NCBI GenBank assembly: GCA_000181795.3 | Contig: CM012953.1 | Location: forward strand, 11,317,775 to 11,381,774 | Source: Trichinella spiralis | Taxonomy: Eukaryota > Nematoda > Enoplea > Trichinellida > Trichinellidae | Reading direction: 5' to 3' | Length of the DNA stretch: 64,000 nucleotides | Shown here: in pieces, positions 25,240-36,266 of the stretch | Layout: the number at the start of each line of letters is the position of its first letter | How positions within the stretch are numbered: the first letter of the stretch is position 1 | Program-made: the position numbers and the translations under genes | The notes under the pieces: model-generated | What the model saw: the letters and a program-made list of their open reading frames with translations, nothing else | What the model was told of the DNA's origin: nothing | Database searches by the model: none

Positions 25240-27416
25240 AGTAACAAACGTTGCTAACTACAAACTTGAATAACAAATAAAAACGCTGCTTAGCTACGCA
25301 AACTAGTTTCTACGCTCACAAACAGTCAAAACAAGCTTCACAAATGAGCCACTGGCCGCAGCAGTCAACTGAATGCCGCAACTTGCAGCTAATTGTACTG
25401 TAGATTTTCAAGTTCAAATTTATTTTAACAAATTTTGACTAAAAGAATTACTCTTACTTTGAATTTTAATAGCATTTTCATTTAAGTAAAAACAAATTAA
25501 AATTCTTAGTGTATAAGTTGCTTTAATATATTTTCTAATTAAAATTGTACTCTGATGTAAACATCTATGGCCTTAATAACAGTTTTTATTCGAATAAAAA
25601 CACATGTGACATAAATATTAATAATTGTTTTATTAAACTACAATTGTTTTAATTTTTAATTTTAAAATAAATTAAACTGATAGTATTTTGAAATTTTCAG
25701 AATTCTTTGAAAATCAAATTTTTTTCGTAATATATACCTTTTGGTTGGCAAATGAAAATTTCAATGCATTTTATTAAAAAAGAAAAAATCTCCTTAGTTG
25801 TATTTTTTGTATTTTAGGACATTTTAGATATCTATGACATTTAACACCTTTTTTCACTGTAATCTGTCTGTTTGTATCAGATTTCCACAACGTATTTATT
25901 ATCAAAATATATTGAATTTTCAAACTTTTAACATGCATAAAAACATGTTGTTTTTAATAACAGACATTGTTGCAAAATGCCTTCATTGAATAATAGATTT
26001 GTCAACACTGCCAGTTTGATTGAATAACTAGTTGAAATTTTAGTCAGTTTTATTTAGTTGATGATTAGCATACATTTCAAAAGTGCTTTAAAGAAAATAC
26101 ATTTTTGCCAACAGCAAAATAAAATACATTTATTTACTGAAATCTAATACATTTTGACTTTAACATCGTACAACTCATAATTTTGTTTTTGTTACAGAGA
26201 AACTTTCTCTGGAACATGCCTGCAACTAAATGATGTCGCATTTACAACATTTACAAAAAATAATAAATCAGAATTTCCTCTTTTTTTTATAAAGTTCACA
26301 CTTGCAATATATTTATTGTCTAATATTTATTTTACCCTAAATAATTCATTGTTCTTATTTTACTGTGCTATTGCAAAAGTTCAAAATCGTTTCAAGTAAC
26401 AAAAAATTTATTTTCCTGTAAAGATAGAAAAAAATTTTGAAAACGTCTAAGCAAAAGTTGCTCATATGAATTCATTGTATTCGACAGTTTTATTTCTTAT
26501 TTGCTAAATTTTGTCTAAATGAATGATTAATAATTAAATTATTTTAAGAGTCAAAATTGGACTTTTTCATACGTTGTATCATGCAGATACATTATAATAT
26601 TAATTATGAATTACGGATAATTACGAAGAATTATATTATTACTTTAAAAAATTGCTTGGATACATTATTGAATTTTGTCTTCAAATGAAAAAATTTTGGG
26701 CATAAAGTGCACCCAGAAAAGCTATGATTACAAAAAAGAAAAACATAAACATGATAAATAACGTTATTTACATTTTGAAAGAAAAAACAATAAAAAAACT
26801 GACATTATTTTGCATAAAAATAAATTCACTGACATTTTTGAATCAGGGAACACATTTGACGTTCATGGCTTCTGTTACAGTTTTAGCTTTGTTATTTTTC
26901 AAATAAATTTAAAATAGTTCAAAAATTGCAACAACTTTAAAAGTCAGCAATTATTAATTTTTAAAAATGAAACTGTTGACAAAAGCGACAAAAAATCCAT
27001 CTCCTGATATATTTCAAAATGGAGGCTATTTTTAAATAAATTTCATTTTGAATGTAACAATTATTCATTTCATTAAATGTATGTCATATTTTTATTTAAT
27101 ATGTTAACAATTTATACATTAAAAAATAATTTTAGCAAACATTTATCATTCTCTCTCTTTACATATTTATTTAGTTATTAAAAACAACAAGTTCTAGAAA
27201 AATTTTAATTTATATATGAACAACTTCATTGATAAACGTTACACTAATTCAAAAGTTACATTCGTTTGCTTTTGAAATTTATTTGAAATGTTGCTTTATT
27301 AATTTGCACCAAATTGAGAATTGCATTTCTTTTTATTCTAAATATTTTCCAAATCAGAATAATTTAACAATAACTAAATCCGTTTGCAACTAATTGCAAA
27401 GCATTCTTTTCTAAGA
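25240..27416. other. AT-rich intergenic region
   Basis: 2.2 kb between the GNPDA start and the stop of the small secreted protein. About 25260-25400 is slightly less AT-rich and may be GNPDA promoter/leader. The remainder is extremely AT-rich with no supported gene; the ORF at 26724-26906 is AT-driven. Confidence 0.55.
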
Positions 27417-28137
27417 TCATTTTAAAATTTTAATTCTGCAGTCTTCATCTTTATCATATTGAATTAATCCGCCGTCTGCCTGGGTGCAACGGCATCCTTT
27501 CTTGGGGCGTGGAAAGCAGTTCTCTTTGTAATCTTTAAAGCGATTATTCATTTCTTCAATAACTTTCTTATGATTCAGATGGGCTTCTTTTTCGATCTGC
27601 TCTCCACGTTCTTTTGTCAATGTTTTGCGTCCACCGAGAGTTTTTCCTGGTCGAGGTTGAAATTCATCATGAATATCATGCGTTGGCTAAAAATCCCCAT
27701 TTCAAATTAGTACCAATTTTTTTTTCAAAATGCATCGCTTTATCTTTTGTTAAATTTAAATTTTAATTTCCTTTCTTGCAAAGTGTATTTTTTGTTTGCT
27801 TGTACCTGCTGATGAGAAATAATCAACAGTTTCTCTCTGCATGCACTTGTAAAGATATAAGATTAGTAAAGTGTGAGAAAGTGTTTTTTGAGGTGAAAAT
27901 ACGTATGTTTTTCTTCAATTGATAAAATAACGTTTTCAAAAACCATCAAAAATACTTACTAGATGTGGTCTTATTTGTTGCACCTCACCATTTTTCGAAC
28001 TTTCATCATGCCACCCCTGTTAAGTTATTAAATATAAAAATATCGAATCAAATCGAATCGAATCAAAAATATTTCACCTGTATTATGCCAACGGTGAATG
28101 CTAGCAAGAAGAAGAAAACAAGCTGAGAGTAGCGCAT
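27417..28137 (-). CDS. Small secreted protein with four cysteines, unknown function
   Basis: Exons 28137-28078, 28016-27960 and 27686-27417 splice in phase (all introns phase 0) to 128 residues. Residues 1-20 (MRYSQLVFFFLLAFTVGIIQ) make a clean signal peptide. The mature part is hydrophilic: a His/Asp-rich stretch, a basic segment PRPGKTLGGRKTLTKERGEQ, a charged helical region ending NRFKDYKENC, then four Cys (about 96, 104, 106, 122) in the pattern C-x7-C-x-C-x15-C with a Gly-Gly turn between. I do not recognise the family. Two disulfides are plausible. The basic KK/RK sites could be processing sites. It shares its architecture (short signal exon, phase-0 introns, minus strand) with the propeptide-like gene 5 kb away but not its sequence. 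Confidence 0.7.
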
Positions 28138-30127
28138 GTTGATGCTACGATGCAACGGTTGGTTCTGAAAATTGCAAACCTTGAACGATGTTTAAAAGTA
28201 AAAAAAGCCATTACGCTATTCGTCAACCGCTTAACGATGTCATTAAACTTTGATGATTGATGTTCAGATGCGTTGTTGTTCGAAAATGAACATACAATTA
28301 TTTGAATCACTTTGAATTAAAACAATATTTTTCAAAGCTGAAAATTTGTTTGTGCAAATATCATCACTTTTGTAATATTTTGCATCATCAATAGGGAAAT
28401 GAACAAACAAAATTCCAAATTATTAATTCAATTTTTATAAGATTACGAAATTATTTGAATAATTTAAAATATAAACCTGATAAAACTTCAGACATTCTTT
28501 TAAATAAAAATATCACCTTGTTCTTATCTTAATGATAATTCAACTGTTTGCTGAGAAAAGGCAGAGATAGATTTCATTCAGGTCAAACAATTTCCACTTT
28601 TTGTTAATTACAATTTCACATATGTGCAATATGTTTCAACTTTTCTTTTTCTATTAGTTCGTGCTATTATTTTATTTTGTTTACGAAGCTTCGTCTTTTT
28701 TGCTTGATCAAGATTAAGCAGCAGAATAAATTAAAACTATAACACTCATGGCAGTATAATTTTGATACTGATTGAATATTCTTTTGAATGCTTTCTTATT
28801 TTCAATTTTGTTTTGCATTCTTTTCAATTCTTGTCTCTGAATAAAAAGTTATTTTTTATGCGTTAACGTTCCCGAAATGATAAGTTTAATTATTTCAGAA
28901 AATATTAGATGCTCAATTGAAACGCAGCTGTTGTTAAGCTGCTGTTAATTGCGTCAAAAGCACTATTTATTACACACTGACGAAAGCCGACATGAACCTT
29001 GCTTTCCCAATGATGAGACTACGAGAACTAATACACTAGTCATTGTTCAAAGTTTTTCATGCATGCTCCTTTACCAATTACATCATGAATTATTATTTTA
29101 ATTGAAATATACATGAGAAATGATATGCTGTTACTTGATGAACCGTAATAATAATTGCAAAAATGTTGTTCACGTCACCAAGTTCTATATATGCTAAGTT
29201 GAGGCGTCTCGTGATAAAACAGAATAGATTTATCTGCAGCTGCGTCTCATTTAATTTTGCATTCGCCTTCATGCAGACAATAAAATCTCAATAAAATGTG
29301 GCTTCTGAAGTCCATCAAAAATATTTTCACATGGACGCCTATTCTACTCGCTGTATAGAATTTTCTTTCTCTACACTTTTTACACAAATATTTTCCTAAC
29401 AACTAAATTGTTTTTAAATCTTGATCAACATTTGCCATTGTTAATCTGCAAGCAGTTGCTCCTTCAGCTGTCAGTTTACTCTGCATTTATTAGCATATTA
29501 AAATTCGGTAACATGTGACTGAATTTATTTCTCTTGAAACAAATGGATTGCTACTTGCGTTAACTTTGCCAAAAAATAGTCATTGGATGTTTAATTTCAT
29601 TCTCTTGTCCGTGTGATACTAATCCTATAAGTAACTACAGCTCAAATATATAATTTTTACATCACATCAATATTAAAAGAATAATTTTTTCACAGTGTTT
29701 AACTATTCGCAAATGAACTATTTGATAAGCATTTTCATGAAAAACGTCACGAAAATGGCGGTATAGAGTTCTGTTCTGTTGGCAATATACAATGACACAC
29801 CTATATCTTATAACAGAAATTTGATTTCATCATTATCAGCCAGATTCAATTTTATCATCAAATGCATTTCAACAGTGCTTGCTTGCACTGCTGCTTTTAA
29901 ACAGCTATAATAGAAAATAAATTCTGATCATATTTACATTGTATAAGTGATTCAGTATATAGCTGTTTCTTTTGAAAAAATTTTTTTATATCTGACAAAT
30001 AGGACCTTAACTTTTGATGAAGTACTGAATGCTCAGAATGCAGTATAATGTAGAATCTTTTGTTTAATTCCTTTCGTGGTGGTTTTCTTGCCGCACATCT
30101 GCATATTGTGATATGTATATATACACA

Positions 30128-30147
30128 TTTATTTATTTATTTATTTT
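30128..30147. repeat. (TTTA)n short tandem repeat
   Basis: Five TTTA units in AT-rich intergenic DNA. Confidence 0.85.
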
Positions 30148-33100
30148 TATATACAGGTTATTTGTACTTTTTATTCAAACTTACATTAAACTGAGTTTAT
30201 TATATATATAACATTCAATCAGTAAACTAATGTTTACGGATAATGCGATGTGATGAGATAAATCTCAGAATTGACATTGTATCTGTATATGAATGTCTGC
30301 TCTTCTCCTTTCACAAATTTTGAATTTAATTTTGCCATTGATGTAAGTGATATTTGTACTTCTGTTTTAAACTGCTCCCAGCTAGCACATCTTTATTAAA
30401 ATTAAAGATACGAAGATTGGTCAAATTCAGTGTTCTTCATTTCCTTTGGCACTCTCTTTAATTCAGATATTCTGTTGCTGTATCTTGAGCATCATCCCTT
30501 TGACTATCACAAAACCAAAACCCAGCAGAAATTTTTATCACATAATGAGCAATTTGACAACATTCCTAATTTTCAGACAGTGGGTCTATCCATTTTCAGA
30601 TCTATGCAGAGCGGCCTTTTTTATTTGCAATTTTAAAAATGTTTCAACATAAATGAATCTCTCAGTCGATCACTGTTCGCATCAATGCTTGTGAAGGATT
30701 AAATATAGTCGAAAAATTTGTGATTAAAACTAGAGCATTTTTCAAGAATTTTGCTAAACAATTTGGAAAGTACTCAGGTGTGTGTAAAGCAATGGAACTG
30801 TCTCGTACAATGTCATAAGTAGTAGTGCCGATATGTTGAATGAGCTTTTATAACCGCTTTAAGGTGAGCATTAAAATGTGAAACGCTGTTAAAGTGTTTA
30901 TTATGGAGTCTAATAAAAATGCAAAAACTGACGCTTTGAAAAATATTGTGAGCATCATTGGAAAGACAAAGATATTAGCACGGCTGTCATATTTCAGAGT
31001 ATTAGAGCCCATATTGCTATGTCACAAGAAGTTAGAAACAAGCGAGATAATCTTATGGGAAATGAAAAGGATTGTCATTGTTGCAATGAAAGAGCACGTT
31101 GCATGTAAGTGGAAAAGGACCCGGTGCCTCTGCTGAAAGAATTTTACAAAACGCTGTGATTGCTAACTGTGTATTTTAGCAGTCTTGCCAAACTTTACCA
31201 TTGGAATGGACAGCCACTGTGAACAGAAATGTTTAACCAATAAATCTGAAGATGGGGTTAATATTCTGCTATGCATGAAATAACAACATATGATTCACTT
31301 TTATACAAATTCTTCAGATGCTGAAACAGGTTTTACTATTCTCCATGTAACAAAAGGTGTTAGTAAAATATGCAGACTCAAATCGATGATATTCGTGGGT
31401 GTGGGGTTTTGCTGCTTCATTGAACTTTTTTATGAAAACTCATCAGAACTGGAGAATTGTGACATCATGTTTGACTCCTCAGGATGTACAGTAATAAAGA
31501 ATAAAATGACGTCAGAAAATGAACGCTACCCTAAGGATCCATTGCCAGAAAAAAATGACTGAGATAATCTCTATTTGGATCACCAAAAAACGTCTTCTCA
31601 CTTTGGCTGAATAAGCTTTACAAATCCTCTGCATTCTATCGTGTGACATCAAACGGTCATTCAGGAACTCACTCTACGTGCAGAGAGGTCACCGTGCCAC
31701 CATGAATGAAGCGACATTGCGCCTGCACCTCATTTTATGTGCAAACAAAAAATTCAAACGGAACAAACTGAAGATAACGCTTGCTGATTTCCTGTGAACA
31801 TATTGCGGCGTTTCCTATACTGAAAAATGAAACCCGATTGTACCTAATTTATCTCAAATTTTTTTAAATTTTCATTTCAATCCCTGAATTGCAAAATGTT
31901 ATTTTGCCATATTTTCAGAAACCTTAGTTATGACGAAGGAATATCAAAACTGAACGAAGTTTATGGCAAACTGAAGAATGCAGTTTTTACAAGGTATGAA
32001 TTCTTCTTGAGGAAGTAATGAGACGATGAACTGCTTTCTTTCAAGCGCTCTATTGAGTTCAAATTTGTCTCTGCAGGACAGAATAGAGAAGAAATGATCT
32101 GCAATGGCATCATAAACAATTTGAGGTGTAATGAAATTCATGCGCGACTTCTGGAACACATTGGGCGAACTTCACTTGGAAAAGCTATGGCTCTAAATTC
32201 CGCAAAAAAATTAAAAAGCCTACATCACTTCCAACCTGATGGTGCGTAGTTCAGGCTTCTTGTTCAGTTTTGTTTTTAACCTCATTAGCTGCAAGGCGAC
32301 CAGCAACTGTTGTACAGTGTGCTCACCAAGAATGCGGATTGCTTTATCATCAGAAACGTGCACATATACACGAAATTTAAATTAGATGTAATATTTGCAT
32401 CTCCAATAGCTAATGTCATTTAGCTCTCTCTCCTTCAAACACAGAAATATAAGGTATTACAGTTTTCAGTTTTCTTTCTGCTATCAACGTAAGACACAGA
32501 CTTCTTGAATGAAATATGGGAAAAAATGACTGACAGTGAGCAATTGATGAGAGCTCGACTATAGGCTTCTTGGTGATAAAGCTGTCAAGCGCCAGCTGTG
32601 TCTTCTAACGTCTTATCTCATGCAGAATTTTTTGATGACAGGATATCAATTCCAGAATCTTATGTTTTGCATGAAACGTTGCTCAAAATCAGGATCCTGT
32701 TTTATGAAATGGTCCCTGATTTGTTGTTGTTAGAATGTTAGATCTGTTGTTAGAATTCTCACAGGTATATCCACCTTTGAATCAATGACTGCTGGTTCAT
32801 TATCAGTGCATATCTCTGCCAGTTATTTCAAGTCATCATTGCTAAGAGTTTCGTTGTGAGATAATTAACAGAGCACACTAAAAATATGTAACTGAATATC
32901 TGAAATATAAAGGAATTCAAAACAATTACCATAAATGATTAATAGAATGCATGAAATAACTCAAATACCATGATGCAATAAAATCGTTCTACAGATGTTA
33001 AAAACACTTAGCTAAACTTTTAACTTTAAAGGAAAATGAATTACGTGACAGCGTTAGGCAGAGAACGCCTGTAATAGACTTATGAACACTACACATTGAT

Positions 33101-33203
33101 TTCATTAAATATTGTATCTTAGCTTTGATGTTCCTTTGGCATTTGTTTTACATGGCAAGTACTTTAAATAACATAGCTGAAGAATTTCAAAATAAAATAA
33201 TAT

Positions 33204-33900
33204 TGTGACGAATACAAACGTAAAGGTTTTGACATTAAAAAAAATAATACTGTATGGCCACCAGGTAACAGACGTCCAAATGCTCACTACCATTAGGTAG
33301 GGAATCTTAGGAACATTCATACCAGAAATGGCGTAGAAAGAGAGAGAGAGTCACCAACGCAAAAATATATGGCACCTGATCGATAAAATGGAGTCGCGTG
33401 AGACTTGATCATCAGGAAGGTTACGTTGGTTGTTGGCGTGAGGAGAAGCAGTCAGTTGATGTTGGTGTGCTGCGGTCGGTTGGTGGACAACCTCGGTGTT
33501 ACTGAGCTCTCCGTGGTGCCGTGGAGTTTACGTGTCTTACTCGTGCAAACGAAAGACTGAACGCTGTGACTCAGATCCACACACAGCCAATCCCACGCAA
33601 CGACGGGACCCTGTACACCATAGAGAGAGCAGTGGTTCAGCACACTTGACCCAGGGCACAAGTATTATCAAGTTGAGGTGGATGAGGCAGATAGTGAAAG
33701 ACGGCTTTCTCTATAACCCTGGGAGTCTGATAGAGACTGTGATGCGTGGATTTACCTGGAAGACTTCCTTCTTCCATCTCGACGACATCATCATGTACAA
33801 GAAAGAAAGAAAAAATGCACCTGGAATGACTCACAGAGGTGATGCACTGACTAAACTTCGAATGGCTGAAAATCAGACTTGATAACTGCCATACTATGCG
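33204..33900. mobile_element. Possible LTR-type or other mobile-element fragment
   Basis: A block of more balanced composition beginning near TGTGACGAATACAAACG, a start that resembles gypsy-type LTR ends (TGTNACG), with a GA tract at 33338-33350 and long frames on both strands. No protein domain, target-site duplication or second LTR copy was found in this window, so this is only a candidate. Confidence 0.2.
33338..33350. repeat. (GA)n tract
   Basis: Short run of GA units inside the GC-richer block. Confidence 0.85.
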
Positions 33901-35068
33901 GAGGAGTTTGCGAAACTTAGGGAACACAGTGACACTGTAGGACATCCAATAGCAAATGAATAAGAATTAGGCAACAGAAGGCGGCAGAATATGATAAAGG
34001 GTTTTATTTACAAATGACTCCCTCATTATAGAGTTCCTTCGCTGGTATATGCGAACATGAAGACATACAAATGCGGGAAGACAGCGACGGGAGAAAGGGA
34101 GTGGGTAAGCCATGAAAAATGGCGTTTGAGGTCTAACAGGTAAAGAATGCGAGATGGGCGTACCATCAAAGAGCAGAAAGCAGAACAGGACAGCGCATAC
34201 AAATTTTCATGCTTTAAATAATGGAAATTCTTGAAATCAAAAATCAACATGTCGATTCATACTTAAACACTACATATCTATTTGTTTTTACTACAGTAGA
34301 TACCTATTCAGAGTGAACATACTGTAATAAGTTGACAAATGACAGACATTGTAATGTACAATCCCTAATCACATAAATAAAAGTCACTTCATGATAAAGC
34401 ATCAGAATAACAGTTGTTGGCGCCTAAACAAGCACGTCTAGTTAAATGTATGAAACAGAAGTTGCCAATTCAAAGTGACAAATCCCTTTTCCTACTTTAG
34501 AATTTGCGCAGTGCAAAGACAAGAGGCAAAACAGTTAGGAAAGCAACGAACACATAATCAGACAGCAAAAGAAAAGAAATTCTAGATATGTAATGAATAA
34601 ACACAAAAAGCGAAAACAATTGAAAACAATGCTTGCAATAATGGATTGAAAGTGTTAAAAAAATAATGAATAAAAAATTTTATAGAAATAGATAGTAATA
34701 CTTTAAATAATGAATCACATTCCTACATGAAGCTAATAAAAAACCATTATATTCAAAGCATGTAGAAAAGTTTGCAAAAAATAATTATTATTCCATTTGT
34801 CATTTTAACTCTCTAGAATTCACATCGTATCATGTACGCAGGTCATCATTCGTAAACGTTCATAATAATTACTTTTATTTGAAAAGTACAACAACAGGGT
34901 AATTTTGTAATACCCTTTAATACTTGAAACGGCTGAACAGAGTATAAAAAAATCATAACTGTGATGTTAAAAGTAACGGATAAAATGTTACTACAAAACT
35001 ACAATATTAAATAGAATTTAAATAAATTTCAGCAATACGTCTGTCATCAAAATACTAATTTATATAAA

Positions 35069-35275
35069 TTATTGAACAAACTTTAATTCTGCACAAAACC
35101 GTTTAATTGAAATAGCCATTATACATGAATCTCTTTGAGGCCCTTCGTCCACCACTTTCACACTCGATGTAATAGCAGGATGACAAGAATCGGTGGAATT
35201 TTGCTGCACTAAACCAAGATTATATAAATAGTCCGGTGGTTCTTCTTCCATAATGGAGCTGACATCATATTTCAA
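35069..35275 (-). pseudogene. Open frame overlapping the ZZ-TAZ2 stop, possible frame-shifted continuation
   Basis: A minus-strand frame open for about 68 codons overlaps the ZZ-TAZ2 stop codon by a few bases and continues the hydrophilic, Ser/Asp/Glu-containing composition (for example SSIMEEEPPDYLYNLGLVQQ). It has no ATG near its start and no obvious acceptor. It could be the true C-terminus reached by an unrecognised splice, a continuation broken by an indel, or chance. Confidence 0.35.
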
Positions 35276-36266
35276 ATAAGCGCTGCATTTGTACCGTGCG
35301 CAATTTTTATCGTCTCTAATTCTGCATTTCGTTCTTCAGGATCAGTTCGTGGTAAAGCATTTCTTCCATTAAACATTGCAGTTCCAAATAATGCAGCTTG
35401 AGGACGTGCCAGAGTAAAGTCGACAAAAACATTATCCAGGACTGCATGATCATCAGGATCACGTGCCCCACTGGGTTCTGCCACTTTTTGAAATAGCGAC
35501 GCCAACTTCATATTACAACTGCACTCCTCAGTCAATTTCGTTGATTCCTCTAGCTTCTTCTGATAAATTTCAACGATACAATACTTCGCATGACAATGTT
35601 CTGCATGCAGGGAACGCAGTTTCAGAAATTGTCTGTAATATTTACAGTTAACACTGCGGTGACAGATAAGCATATGATCAAGATTGCGCTTTATCTTCCG
35701 ACAATAAAACATTGAACAGTCGTTATCTGGGCAATGGCGATAATGTTCTTCTTCTTCTTTCATTCGTGAAATGCATTCGCTACTAATTGGACTTGCACGA
35801 TGCGCTGTATATTCGTGAATGCCCACTGCTTTCATCGATTCCATATTGTGTTCATGATTGGAATTTTCATAACAAGCTCGACATAAATGGAATTTCTATA
35901 AAAATCATTTTCACTTTAACAGTTCTGAAACTGAGCAATGTATGACTGGAAAGAAGCACAAACGTACTACACAGATGGTACAATGAAAAATAGCATCCGT
36001 TCCCTTGCAACATGCGCATGTGGTCTGGAATTTGTCTTCCTCTTTTGTATGGAATTCCGTGAAATCAATCATATCTTTTCCTTTCGCAGATTCTAAACCT
36101 AAACATTTTTGAAATCATTATAATTAAACATTTATACGTGAACACATTTCAGACATGTTAGAAATAAAATTTTCATAACATACTCAAAATAGTGCCTAAA
36201 TTTATTAAAACTTCTTTTTTTATTTAAATACTTATTACCTTTCGTTTGTAATTGACGATCAGACAT
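35272..36266 (-). CDS. Stand-alone ZZ-TAZ2 zinc-finger protein related to CBP/p300
   Basis: Exons 36266-36239, 36098-35968 and 35895-35272 join in phase to 260 residues. Residues 37-69 form a ZZ finger with all ligands (C37-x2-C40, C49-x2-C52, C58-x2-C61, H67-x-H69), close to that of CBP/p300. Residues about 100-165 match TAZ2, the domain directly after ZZ in CBP/p300. Site 1 is intact (H104-x3-C108-x4-C113-x4-C118). In sites 2 and 3 the last Cys is Tyr (140 and 164), with H127, C131, C137 and H150, C154, C159 kept. No bromodomain or HAT is encoded nearby. In CBP/p300 these domains bind transcription activators and histone tails, so this may be an adaptor or a competitor of CBP. The final 70 residues are unrecognised. 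Further upstream exons cannot be excluded. Donor choice at 35968 is fixed by ZZ spacing. Confidence 0.83.

Larger units (their letters stand above)
28138..35271. other. Gene-poor region with possible decayed elements
   Basis: Seven kilobases without a gene I can support. 28.2-30.4 kb is plain AT-rich sequence. From about 30.8 kb the base composition is more balanced and many medium frames are interrupted by stops (30894-31136, 31290-31562, minus 31944-32159); these have a coding-like look but no motif I can name. About 33200-33960 is GC-richer and may be a repeat element (listed separately). The ORF at 35069-35275 abuts the ZZ-TAZ2 gene and may be its extension. Confidence 0.5.

Noticed and set aside
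33452-33661. Minus-strand frame with SLYGVQGPVVAWDWLC
   Set aside because: No family match; probably part of a repeat-like block read in the wrong direction.
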